Positions 54,600 to 63,507 of a DNA stretch of 64,000 bases are shown here, piece after piece; the first letter of the stretch is position 1; each line of letters begins with the position of its first letter. The notes under the pieces were generated by a model. It was not told the DNA's origin and did no database searches. It was given only the letters and a program-made list of their open reading frames with translations. The translations under genes and the position numbers were made by a program. This DNA comes from an uncultured Sphaerochaeta sp. (GTDB lineage Bacteria; Spirochaetota; Spirochaetia; Sphaerochaetales; Sphaerochaetaceae), in NCBI RefSeq assembly GCF_963677315.1, contig NZ_OY781939.1:620001-684000 (forward strand), in the 5' to 3' direction.

Positions 54600-56720
54600 A
54601 TGTTCGATATAGACTACGCCAAAACACCGGTTACCGATTTCTATGGAGTCAATTGCTTCACTGAAGTAGAGATGGGTAAGTACCTCAGCGACCCGATCAT
54701 CAGGCAGCTGAAGGAAGTACAGCGTGGTCAACGTGAACTGACCAGTGAACTGGCAGACTTTGTTGCAAGTGCAATGAAGCAGTGGGCCCTTGCAAAAGGT
54801 GCAACCCATTTCTGTCACTGGTTCCAGCCCCTTACCGGCCTTACCGCAGAAAAACATGACTCATTCATCAGCCCAACCAAGGGAGGGAAGGTCCTGCTCG
54901 AATTCAGCGGAAAGGAGTTGATCAAGGGAGAGGGGGATGCTTCATCTTTTCCAAATGGAGGACTGAGAGCAACCTTTGAAGCACGTGGTTATACTGCTTG
55001 GGACACCTCCTCCCCTGCCTTCATCAAGGACGTCAACGGGGTAAAAACCCTGTACATACCCACTGCATTTTTCTCCTATAACGGAGAAGCGCTCGACAAG
55101 AAAGTACCATTGCTCAGAAGCAACCAAGCTCTTGAGAAACAGACACTACGTGTACTGAAGGCCCTAGGCAACAACAAGGCAAAACGGGTGATCATCAACA
55201 TTGGTCCAGAGCAGGAATATTTCTTGGTGGACAAGCAGTTTTATGACCAGAGGCCCGACCTCAGGCTCACGGGACGAACAGTTATGGGCAACTTGGCTGC
55301 CAAGGGACAGGAGCTGAATGACCACTACTATGGCACCATCGGAGACCGGGTGACTGTGTTCATGAGTGAATTAAACTTTGAACTTTGGAAACTTGGTATC
55401 AGCAGCAAGACCCAGCACAAGGAAGCTGCTCCCAACCAGTTTGAGATTGCAGTCGTATATGATGCTGCGAATCTCTCAACAGATCACAACCAACTTCTGA
55501 TGGATGTACTCCAGATGGTGGCACTTCGCCATGGCATGGTTGCTCTCCTTCATGAGAAGCCTTTCCTGGGAGTGAATGGGTCAGGCAAGCATGACAACTG
55601 GTCACTCAGTACTGATGATGGCACCAATCTTCTCAGTCCTGGCAACAATGTCGAGGATAATCTGCAATTTCTTATCTTCCTTACTGCTTTTATCAAGGCA
55701 ATGGATGAATACGCTCCTCTTATCAGATGTGGAGCGGCCACCGCTGGCAATGATCATCGCCTCGGCAGCGCCGAAGCTCCTCCCGCAATCATCAGCATCT
55801 ATCTGGGAGATCAGCTCAGCACCATCCTCGATACCATTACCATGGAAGGGTGTTGCACGAAAAGCGACCGACAATACGTACAAATGGGCATGACCATGTT
55901 GCCTCAGCTACCCAAGGACCTCACTGACCGTAACAGAACAAGTCCAATTGCATTTACCGGTAATAAGTTTGAATACAGGATGGTAGGATCTTCGCAGTCT
56001 ATGGCAGGTCCCAATATCTATATCAACACTGCTGTTGCACAAGTTCTTGAGGAAGCTGCCAATCGCCTTGAGGCTGCAGAAGATGTTGAACTTGAGTGCC
56101 ACAACATCATTACTGATTTCTACCAGGCCCATAAACGCATTGTTTTCAACGGGAATGGGTATAGTAAAGCGTGGAAAGACGAAGCTAAAAAACGCGGGCT
56201 TCCCGAATTTAAGGACACGGTGAGTGCTCTACCACAAATGCTGAGTGAGAAGAGCTTGGAGCTCTTTGAAAAACAGCAGGTATTTACGAAGAGTGAGATT
56301 ACCTCCAGATTGGAAATATACCTGCAGACCTACAGTAAACAGATCAACATTGAAGCTTCGATCATGGTCGAGATGTGCAGAAAGTACATCATTCCAGCGG
56401 TGAGTGAATATGTGGGAAAACTCAGCGATACCATCGCCAAGCAAGATGTCATAGGTCTCGATACCACTCTGCAGAAACGGAATGTGGGCATCGTCCAGAA
56501 TGCTCTCAATCAGGCAATTGAAGCTACAGAATATTTGCATGTTTGTGTTGCAAAAGCACTATCCTTCAATGAAGAAGTACTGACCCAGGCAGAAACCTAT
56601 CGTGATGAAGTGGTGCCTCAGATGCAAACACTGAGAAGTTATGTCGATCTTGCAGAGACATATACAGAAAAGCAGTACTGGCCATTTCCAAGCTATGATG
56701 ACCTGCTTTTCAGACTGTAG
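54600..56720 (+). CDS. glnN: Type III glutamine synthetase
   Basis: 706 aa, the size of the GSIII class (Bacteroides, cyanobacterial GlnN) rather than ~450-aa GSI. NIGPEQEYFLVD, HKEAAPNQFEIAVVYD, FLGVNGSGKHDNWSL and CGAATAGNDHRLGSAEAPPAI are the ammonium/ATP/glutamate-site blocks. Makes glutamine from glutamate and ammonia. ATG 54600 has AGAGG at 9 bp; ATG 54591 abuts the site. It overlaps the end of the convergent alpha-glucosidase by 28 bp. Confidence 0.95.
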   Translation: MFDIDYAKTPVTDFYGVNCFTEVEMGKYLSDPIIRQLKEVQRGQRELTSELADFVASAMKQWALAKGATHFCHWFQPLTGLTAEKHDSFISPTKGGKVLLEFSGKELIKGEGDASSFPNGGLRATFEARGYTAWDTSSPAFIKDVNGVKTLYIPTAFFSYNGEALDKKVPLLRSNQALEKQTLRVLKALGNNKAKRVIINIGPEQEYFLVDKQFYDQRPDLRLTGRTVMGNLAAKGQELNDHYYGTIGDRVTVFMSELNFELWKLGISSKTQHKEAAPNQFEIAVVYDAANLSTDHNQLLMDVLQMVALRHGMVALLHEKPFLGVNGSGKHDNWSLSTDDGTNLLSPGNNVEDNLQFLIFLTAFIKAMDEYAPLIRCGAATAGNDHRLGSAEAPPAIISIYLGDQLSTILDTITMEGCCTKSDRQYVQMGMTMLPQLPKDLTDRNRTSPIAFTGNKFEYRMVGSSQSMAGPNIYINTAVAQVLEEAANRLEAAEDVELECHNIITDFYQAHKRIVFNGNGYSKAWKDEAKKRGLPEFKDTVSALPQMLSEKSLELFEKQQVFTKSEITSRLEIYLQTYSKQINIEASIMVEMCRKYIIPAVSEYVGKLSDTIAKQDVIGLDTTLQKRNVGIVQNALNQAIEATEYLHVCVAKALSFNEEVLTQAETYRDEVVPQMQTLRSYVDLAETYTEKQYWPFPSYDDLLFRL

Positions 56721-58300
56721 ATGCAACCTTGCCAAGGCTGAAGGATAAATGTTTCGGCCTTGGCATCTGACAACATTCGCTGTGAAGTAAAACGCAAAAT
56801 CCAGTCACTTTTTGGATAATGCTTGTCACGGATGGAAACCCTCTGTTTCCGACCACTGAAATTCAGAAGCATCAATCGCTTCTCATCTCCATATTCGCGT
56901 ACATAACATACAACATGATTGTTGTTTGTATCGAGATATGCACAAGTACCACGTCTGAAGACAGTCTCTTCTCTTCTCATTCCAATCAGTGCGCGATAGT
57001 AATGCAACATGGATGAAGCATCTTGCTCTTGCTCTGCTACTGCATAGGAGGCAGCATTGGAGGCAAATGGAAGCCAGCTTTCTCCATCAGTAAAACCAAA
57101 TCCCTTTTCATTGGACCATATCATCGGTCCCCTTGCTGGATCCCTTCCTGGATGAACCGGCCAATACCGTTTTCCTAGAGGATCTCTGATCGATTTCCAA
57201 GGGACTTTGGAATCTGGCAAACCCAATTCTTCCCCGTAGTATAAGAATATCGAACCCCTCTGCGTGAGCAAAAACAGTGCAGCAAGTTTCGCTTTTGCCA
57301 CATTTCCAGAAAGTCGGCTTACTATTCGTGGTATATCATGATTATTTAGTACCCAACTCGGTATTCTATTTTTCCCAATTGCTTCGCACCATCGCTTTGC
57401 ACTTCGCTGCCACTTGGTTGCATTGAATCGCGTATAGGCAAGAGAAAAATCAAAGGAGAGATGTAATTCATCCCTGTTCCTGCCCAAGAATGAGGCAGCC
57501 AACTCCGGCTCCCCTGGCAACTCCACCATGATTTCACCCACCAACATCCTATCTGGGTAAGCATCTACCAATTGGCGCATCATTCTCAATTTCTGATGTG
57601 TTCCCGGCCTATTTCTATCAAAGATATGCCGTTGCATGTCATACGGCCTCGGACGAGACCCAACAATTCTGGGATTGCTTCTCAGTGTTTTATCCTTGAA
57701 GATACAGTTGATCACATCAAGGCGGAAGCCATCGATACCACGATCCAACCAGAATGTAAGGATCGAGAACATTGCATCTACAACTTCTTGGTTCCTCCAG
57801 TTAAGATCTGGCTGCTCCTCAAGGAAAGAGTGTAGATAGTATTGCTGCCTCTTTTCATCATAACTCCACGCTCTCTTCCCAAATGCTCCTTGCCAATTAT
57901 TTGGTATCGAATCACTCCAGATATAATAGTCAGCCTTTTCATTATCTTTCGATTGCCGACTCTCCTGGAACCATGGATGCTCGATAGAAGTATGATTGAA
58001 CACCATATCAAATATAATCTTGATATTCCTTGTATGCGCTTCCCGTATCAATTGATCCACATCGTCCAATGTTCCAAATACTGGGTCAACATTCTGGTAG
58101 TCAGAAATGTCATATCCGAAATCAGCCATGGGTGAGCAATATATTGGACTCAGCCATAGCGCATCGATACCAAGAGAGACCAGGTAATCCATTCTCTTGA
58201 TGATACCTTGCAGATCGCCAATTCCATCACCGTTTGTATCTTGAAAACTACGTGGATAGATCTGATAGACGATACACTCTTCCCACCATGTTGTTGCCAT
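56693..58300 (-). CDS. malL: Oligo-1,6-glucosidase / alpha-glucosidase (GH13)
   Basis: 535 aa, cytoplasmic. It has a TIM barrel with DMVFNHTS, nucleophile Asp195 in GFRLDVI, acid/base Glu256 in VGEIM, and NHD (320-322), plus a small C-terminal beta domain. IYPRSFQDTNGDGIGDL is the usual start of GH13 subfamily 31 enzymes, which split isomaltose, sucrose or maltose. Most family members have an NQP-type ion/substrate region that is altered here, so exact specificity is open. Confidence 0.85.
   Translation of the reverse strand: MATTWWEECIVYQIYPRSFQDTNGDGIGDLQGIIKRMDYLVSLGIDALWLSPIYCSPMADFGYDISDYQNVDPVFGTLDDVDQLIREAHTRNIKIIFDMVFNHTSIEHPWFQESRQSKDNEKADYYIWSDSIPNNWQGAFGKRAWSYDEKRQQYYLHSFLEEQPDLNWRNQEVVDAMFSILTFWLDRGIDGFRLDVINCIFKDKTLRSNPRIVGSRPRPYDMQRHIFDRNRPGTHQKLRMMRQLVDAYPDRMLVGEIMVELPGEPELAASFLGRNRDELHLSFDFSLAYTRFNATKWQRSAKRWCEAIGKNRIPSWVLNNHDIPRIVSRLSGNVAKAKLAALFLLTQRGSIFLYYGEELGLPDSKVPWKSIRDPLGKRYWPVHPGRDPARGPMIWSNEKGFGFTDGESWLPFASNAASYAVAEQEQDASSMLHYYRALIGMRREETVFRRGTCAYLDTNNNHVVCYVREYGDEKRLMLLNFSGRKQRVSIRDKHYPKSDWILRFTSQRMLSDAKAETFILQPWQGCIYSLKSRSS
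56730..56765. terminator. Hairpin after glnN inside the 3' end of malL
   Basis: TGCCAAGGC / GCCTTGGCA form a 9-bp stem, extended by GAA/TTT across one wobble, with a 9-nt loop. It starts 10 bp after the glnN stop, but there is no T run. It could end glnN mRNA while coding for MalL. Confidence 0.5.
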
Positions 58301-58759
58301 CTCTGTATACCTCACAAACGAGTATACCGCATGACAGAGAAGAGCTCAAAAGAGAATTATAAAAAAGTGGACAAAGCAATATGCCATTACTGATTTGTAA
58401 TTGTTCTAAGGTTAAGACTACTCATAGTATCTATACAAAATACATTTTATTACTTATCTTTTCTGTATTATATTTATTGCATTTTTATTTGTATTCATAT
58501 TTTTTTAATTATTTTTAATATTAGTATAGTTCATGATAGTGTATATTGCTATCTTACCCATCAAATAAAAGTATTCTATCTAATATATTCAATACTTATT
58601 TTGTATATTTCATGATCACAAAAATAGCATACCTATATCAAAATAATATTTTTTTAATATAGGATTCAATTGTTATATAATGGAATCTATAAAATATTTT
58701 CAGTAAAATGCAAGGTATGTTAGGCAAGGATATGGTATGGCTATTATGTATAAGAAGAA
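58301..58759. other. Very AT-rich intergenic tract, left of the parA cassette
   Basis: About 460 bp with runs of A and T, no gene supported. It contains TGTTATATAATGG (58671-58683), repeated at 59935-59947 on the other side of the parA cassette; such a repeat could occur by chance in DNA this AT-rich. Confidence 0.6.
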
Positions 58760-59014
58760 TCAATCCTCAGCATGTTTTTTTGCAAATTCACGTAGGGAAA
58801 ACCGTATCCCAGCAGCCCAACCCAAGCCCATGCTCTGGAATAGTTCTTCCAATTCCCTCTTGAATGATGGTTCTATTGAAAACGTAGTGAGCACCTTGTT
58901 TTCTTTCTTTCGCTTCTTTGGTTCATTCGAGAATAACTCTTTCGCTTTCTGTCCGCTGATGCTTTCATCCAAGACCGATTCATTTTCCACATCCGGGTTT
59001 TTTTTCAGTGCCAT
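58760..59014 (-). CDS. Small basic partner of ParA (possible centromere-binding protein)
   Basis: 84 aa, encoded 3 bp after the parA stop. The first ~40 residues are charged and probably disordered (GQKAKELFSNEPKKRKKENK). The rest, VLTTFSIEPSFKRELEELFQSMGLGWAAGIRFSLREFAKKHA, looks like a short strand followed by two helices, the layout of ribbon-helix-helix DNA-binding proteins that partner ParA in small partition systems. Assignment is by position and shape only. Confidence 0.6.
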   Translation of the reverse strand: MALKKNPDVENESVLDESISGQKAKELFSNEPKKRKKENKVLTTFSIEPSFKRELEELFQSMGLGWAAGIRFSLREFAKKHAED

Positions 59015-59017
59015 ACC

Positions 59018-59779
59018 TTATCTCCAAATATCTTTATTAAGTGTCTTGATAGCTCCTACAGTACTCTCTTTTAACCCTCGTCCCCTTGACTTGAATAACT
59101 GGGGAGCATAACCTGCTTCCTGAGCTTTCCTAAAAAGAGGATCGACTGGAATTTTATACACAGTGAACACGCCTTCGCATGCTGCATTATAAATGTCCCT
59201 GTGTTGTTTTATCCTGTTGTCAAAAGAATTTATGATGATTTTTGAATGGCTCACAGTAGATCGAAGATTCTTCTTTAATTTTGCCAATTCATCAATGAAT
59301 ATTTCAAGTCCATCAAGGCTAAATACTTCAGGAGTCATAGGTGTAATGACTTCATTACTGGAGATAAGCGCTGCACGTTCCAAACGACCGAGGCCTGGAG
59401 AAAGATCCAGGATTATCCTGTCAAATGATTCCGAAACTTCATGCACCAAGTCCTGTAAAACAAACGGCTCTTCTGCCAATTTTGTTTCAGCATACAGTTT
59501 CAATGTCCCACCAATGCCAAAGGTAGGAAGTAATGACATGTTCTGTATCTGTGGTATAGGAATAATAGCATCTTGGATATAGCACTTCCCTTGGACAACA
59601 TCAGCTAATTCAAAAAGAGGAGCTTCCTTCAAAAACCAAGAAGAAGCATTTCCTTGAGGATCAACATCAATCAACAACGTACGATACCCATCCAATGCGG
59701 ATTGGCAAGCGAGTGTTCCTGAGATGGTAGTCTTTCCTACACCACCTTTCTGGAGGTGGAATGATATTGTCTTAGCCAT
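59018..59779 (-). CDS. ParA-family partition ATPase
   Basis: 253 aa. The deviant Walker A is QKGGVGKTT (10-18), preceded by MAKTISFHL; DVDPQGNASSW is the Walker A' region; FDRIILDLSPGLG is Walker B. There is no N-terminal helix-turn-helix, as in type Ib plasmid ParA and in chromosomal relatives. Together with the small downstream gene it resembles a plasmid segregation cassette. It sits alone between AT-rich tracts with no replication gene nearby, suggesting a plasmid-derived remnant. Confidence 0.85.
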   Translation of the reverse strand: MAKTISFHLQKGGVGKTTISGTLACQSALDGYRTLLIDVDPQGNASSWFLKEAPLFELADVVQGKCYIQDAIIPIPQIQNMSLLPTFGIGGTLKLYAETKLAEEPFVLQDLVHEVSESFDRIILDLSPGLGRLERAALISSNEVITPMTPEVFSLDGLEIFIDELAKLKKNLRSTVSHSKIIINSFDNRIKQHRDIYNAACEGVFTVYKIPVDPLFRKAQEAGYAPQLFKSRGRGLKESTVGAIKTLNKDIWR

Positions 59780-60389
59780 GGATTATAAACCTTAAGCCAT
59801 AGTATATACCCAGTTCATCGGTCGTACAAGTATTATTCTGAATCAAGCAAGTATACAGTGAGTCTTATTTCATTTCAGTACTTAATATTATAGTAATCTG
59901 TAAATTTATAATACATTTGCTATCTTTATTTAAGTGTTATATAATGGTTTTACATTTATTTTAATATTATTTCAATTTTGTATCTATTTTATTTTATACA
60001 TATTCGATATATATACATCCATGATTACTAATGTGTAGAAATCTGTATCTATTCGTTGCAAAAACCACGTTGCAATATCTCCTCATAGTCAATAATCTTT
60101 CGTCAATTCTCAGTTCTGCTAGGGATGATACCATTCATAATTATTCCTGATCCCATTGAAGACTGTTGCAATATATCATCATCAAATCTTGTAGAAAAAA
60201 CAATTGGATCTAAACATATAATTATATCATTTCTATTCCGTTATAGTTTACTATTATAGTGTATTTCATTTATATATACTTATTTTAGATGTAATACAGT
60301 ATTATATTAGTATTGTTATTTAGTATTTTATCGTTGTTATAATACTATTTTAATCAATATTTAATTCTAATAATATAGTTATTAATATC
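59780..60389. other. Very AT-rich intergenic tract, right of the parA cassette
   Basis: About 600 bp without a supportable gene. A slightly less AT-rich core (~60050-60200) has two copies of GTTGCAATAT about 95 bp apart (near 60069 and 60165), each followed by a similar T/C-rich stretch. This could be decayed coding DNA or sites for the neighbouring ParA partner protein. Confidence 0.5.
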
Positions 60390-60439
60390 AAAACAGTACC
60401 ATTATATCTGTATAATAATAGTTTTAATGGTACTGTTTT
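60390..60439 (-). terminator. 15-bp inverted repeat downstream of the beta-glucosidase gene
   Basis: AAAACAGTACCATTA (60390-60404) and TAATGGTACTGTTTT (60425-60439), perfect arms around a 20-nt loop. It lies 45 bp beyond the stop of the GH1 gene. On the minus strand the stem closes with GTTTT, so it can serve as a terminator, though the low GC would make it weak; it could also be a decayed element end. Confidence 0.55.
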
Positions 60440-60483
60440 ATTGTTTCTTATGTTTTTAGTATGTATTTATATTTGTTTCGATA

Positions 60484-61812
60484 CTAATATTCGCAATACC
60501 CAGATATTACATCACGCATCATATAGGCACTATCCTTCACAATTCTTTCCTGGGTCTTGTAGTCTACATACACGATACCAAAGCGTTTTGAATATCCGAA
60601 AGCCCATTCAAAATTATCAAGAAAAGACCATACAAAATAGCCTTTCAATTTAACACCCTCGTCAATTGCTTGCTTGCAGATTGCAAAATGTTGGTTCAGA
60701 TAATCACAGCGCAATAAGTCATGCACTCTCCCCTCTTCTACCACATCCTGTGCTGCACAACCATTTTCGGTAATGTAGAGAGGAAGACCCTTCGTCTCCT
60801 CATCAAAATAGTGCAGCAAGCGTAACAATCCATAAGGTACGATCGGCCACTGCATGTCAGTAGTTCTTTGCCAAACGGGAACATCACGGTATTTGAATGG
60901 CATCTTCTCGTCATACGCCACAGCCCCTTCATTGTAGTAGTTGATACCTATGAAATCGAGGGGCTCTGCAATGATGTCCATATCACCAGCTTGTACAGGA
61001 AAAGAAATCTTGAGCGTTTCTGTCACGAGTACAGGATACCCTTTTCGTACCAACGGATGCAAAAATACATCTGTATTGATAGCTTTTGCTAGTTCACTTG
61101 CATGGTGATCTTCTTTCTTTCTGGTAGCTGGTCGAGGAGCCACCGGATTCAACGTAATTCCAATCGGTTTATCCAATCCTGCTTTTCTATACTCCTTGAC
61201 TGCAAGCCCGTGAGCGAGATTGAGATGGTGTACAGCATTAAAAGCTTCCCTGGTATCTGTATGACCTGGAGCATGAACCCCATAAAGATAGCCCAAATAA
61301 GCGCTACAGAATGGTTCGTTGAGGGTGATCCACATATCAACATAGGATCCAAGCTGCTCAAAGCATGCCTTAGCATATGCTGCAAATGCATAGGCTGTAT
61401 CACGATTGGTCCATCCGCCTTCATCCTGTAATGTCTGGGGTAGGTCCCAGTGGTACAAGGTAGCCACAGCCTTCATACCTTTCTCGTGCAACGCATCACA
61501 CAGGTTTTTGTAGTATGCTATTCCTGCCTGGTTTATCTCACCTTTTCCATCTGGTATGATCCTTGGCCATGCAATTGAGAATCTATATGCTTGGAAGCCC
61601 AACTCATCCATCAGGGAGACATCTTCCTTGTACCTATGATATTGGTCAGTTGCGACATCCCCATTATCACCATTGAGGACTGCCCCATCTTTTTCACAGA
61701 AGGTATCCCATATCGAGGGTTTCCTTCCATCTTCTTCCACTGCACCTTCCACCTGGTAGCTTGCAGTTGCACATCCCCAAAGGAAATCCTTGTTGAATTC
61801 CACACTTCTCAT
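60484..61812 (-). CDS. bglA: GH1 family beta-glucosidase
   Basis: 442 aa, one TIM barrel. Acid/base Glu166 is in TLNEP and nucleophile Glu349 is in YITENG; FLWGCATASYQVEGA is the standard start. No signal peptide and no phospho-sugar (Ser-Lys-Tyr) loop was recognised, so a cytoplasmic beta-glucosidase is favoured over a 6-phospho enzyme. ATG 61812 fits the GAGG site better than ATG 61815. Confidence 0.92.
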   Translation of the reverse strand: MRSVEFNKDFLWGCATASYQVEGAVEEDGRKPSIWDTFCEKDGAVLNGDNGDVATDQYHRYKEDVSLMDELGFQAYRFSIAWPRIIPDGKGEINQAGIAYYKNLCDALHEKGMKAVATLYHWDLPQTLQDEGGWTNRDTAYAFAAYAKACFEQLGSYVDMWITLNEPFCSAYLGYLYGVHAPGHTDTREAFNAVHHLNLAHGLAVKEYRKAGLDKPIGITLNPVAPRPATRKKEDHHASELAKAINTDVFLHPLVRKGYPVLVTETLKISFPVQAGDMDIIAEPLDFIGINYYNEGAVAYDEKMPFKYRDVPVWQRTTDMQWPIVPYGLLRLLHYFDEETKGLPLYITENGCAAQDVVEEGRVHDLLRCDYLNQHFAICKQAIDEGVKLKGYFVWSFLDNFEWAFGYSKRFGIVYVDYKTQERIVKDSAYMMRDVISGYCEY

Positions 61813-62463
61813 CATTCAGCCTCACCTATACTTTATTTTATTAACTGTTGTTCATCACAACAATTGGAGATTACCATGACGCCAGTAACCAGACAAGCTT
61901 ATGGAGGATGTAGAACAAAGTTCTTCCTTTGTACAAATCATTTCTCAATCTTTTCCATTTGGTTTTATTTTATTTATTATTATTTTACATGAATTTTTAT
62001 AGTATTCTTGTATAATGCAACTTTTTTTATTGATAACTATATATACCATTTTGCTATACAGTGAGACACCAGTATATTCTGAAATTTCTGATGAGTGTAC
62101 TGATAGGTAAGAATATAGCTATCATTTTTATTTTATTATGATTTTGGTTTCAGTATTTATTATACTGTTTTACGATTATTTTGATTTTTTTTATATATAG
62201 TTTTATAAAAATACTCATTTTTTATTTTAATCCTATATCGTTTTAAAATCATTTCAAATTTATTTTCTGTTTTTTCTTACTTTTTCAATACATGTACAAA
62301 TATTCACAAGGCGTGTATTGATACAGGTAAGTTTCGTTGATTGTTCTTTAGCAAGCCAATCATCCGATACGTTTCACTATCTCATTCAACGGACATCCCT
62401 ACCCTTTTAGGGTTTTCGAGCTCAAGAAAATACGGTATGCTCAGCCATATTAAGGAGATTTGT
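61813..62463. other. AT-rich region between bglA and asnA
   Basis: About 650 bp with no gene. TTTGTACAAA is at 61928-61937, about 115 bp upstream of bglA. An inverted repeat ACAAAG / CTTTGT overlaps it. TGTACAAATATTCA at 62293-62306 is one base from the TGNAT-N4-ATNCA dyad. In the asnA leader, ACCCT / AGGGT followed by TTT near 62400-62415 may form a small attenuator hairpin. No T-box element was seen. Confidence 0.5.
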
Positions 62464-63498
62464 ATGCCAAAGTTTTTCCCAGAAGGCTATGTCCCTGCCA
62501 TGGAGCAGAAACAGACTGAAAAAGCCATTAAGTACATCAAGGACACATTTGAACGGGAACTTTCTGGAGGTTTGAAATTGAGCAGGGTTACCAGCCCGCT
62601 TTTTGTCCCAAGGGGTTCGGGTATTAATGACGATCTGAATGGTATCGAACGACCAGTGCGGTTCCAGATAGGTAATCTGGAAAATCGTGAAATGGAAATC
62701 GTCCAATCCTTGGCAAAATGGAAGCGTATGGCTCTGGCTGACCTTGGCTTCAAACGTGGCACTGGCTTGTACACCGATATGAATGCCATCAGACCTGACG
62801 ATGACTTGGATGCAATACACTCCATTTACGTTGATCAGTGGGACTGGGAACTGGTCATGGGAAAAAATGAACGTTCACTTGACTATCTCAAGCGTGTAGT
62901 GAGGAAGATATACTCATCCATGAAACGCACTGAGTTCTTGGTGAGCGAAATGTTTCCTGGATGCACTCCGACGCTTCCTGAACATATTACCTTTATCCAC
63001 AGTGAGGATGCACAGAGAGAGTATCCTCAGTTGAGTCCTGTACAACGAGAGAAAGAACTAGCGAAGAAGTATGGAGCCATTTTCCTTATCGGGATCGGCA
63101 GCCCTCTCGCTGATGGCATCAGCCAAGGCGGAAGAGCCCCTGATTATGACGATTGGTCAACCAAGACCGACGATGAGCACACCGGCTTGAACGGGGACAT
63201 CATTGTCTGGGATACCGTCCGTGGAGATTCCTTGGAACTCTCCTCAATGGGTATCAGGGTGGATGAGGAGACCCTCCTTCGACAGCTCAAAATGAAAGAT
63301 GCAGAAGACCGTACGTCACTGTACTGGCATAAGCGTTTGCTTGGTGGAGAGTTGCCTCAGACCATCGGTGGTGGCATCGGACAGAGTCGTCTCTGCATGT
63401 TCCTCCTGAAAAAAGCCCACATCGGAGAGGTGCAAGCCTCCATCTGGCCTGAAGAAGTCCTCAATGAAGCCGATTCGATGCACGTGTTTCTCATGTAG
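62464..63498 (+). CDS. asnA: Aspartate-ammonia ligase (AsnA)
   Basis: 344 aa; makes asparagine from aspartate, ammonia and ATP. SPLFVPRGSGINDDLNGIERPVRF, VDQWDWELV and the C-terminal LPQTIGGGIGQSRLCMFLL are the class II-synthetase-like AsnA motifs. ATG 62464 has AAGGAG upstream; the open frame from 62341 has no ribosome site. With glnN it gives this strain direct ammonia-assimilating routes to both amides. Confidence 0.95.
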   Translation: MPKFFPEGYVPAMEQKQTEKAIKYIKDTFERELSGGLKLSRVTSPLFVPRGSGINDDLNGIERPVRFQIGNLENREMEIVQSLAKWKRMALADLGFKRGTGLYTDMNAIRPDDDLDAIHSIYVDQWDWELVMGKNERSLDYLKRVVRKIYSSMKRTEFLVSEMFPGCTPTLPEHITFIHSEDAQREYPQLSPVQREKELAKKYGAIFLIGIGSPLADGISQGGRAPDYDDWSTKTDDEHTGLNGDIIVWDTVRGDSLELSSMGIRVDEETLLRQLKMKDAEDRTSLYWHKRLLGGELPQTIGGGIGQSRLCMFLLKKAHIGEVQASIWPEEVLNEADSMHVFLM

Positions 63499-63507
63499 GA
63501 GTATTGC

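Noticed and set aside
58671..59947. 13-bp direct repeat TGTTATATAATGG as insertion-site duplication of the parA cassette
   Set aside because: Both copies sit in extremely AT-rich DNA, where such a match is not improbable; no element ends or recombinase are present.
62281..62463. T-box riboswitch upstream of asnA
   Set aside because: No T-box sequence or specifier stem was found; only a small hairpin is visible.
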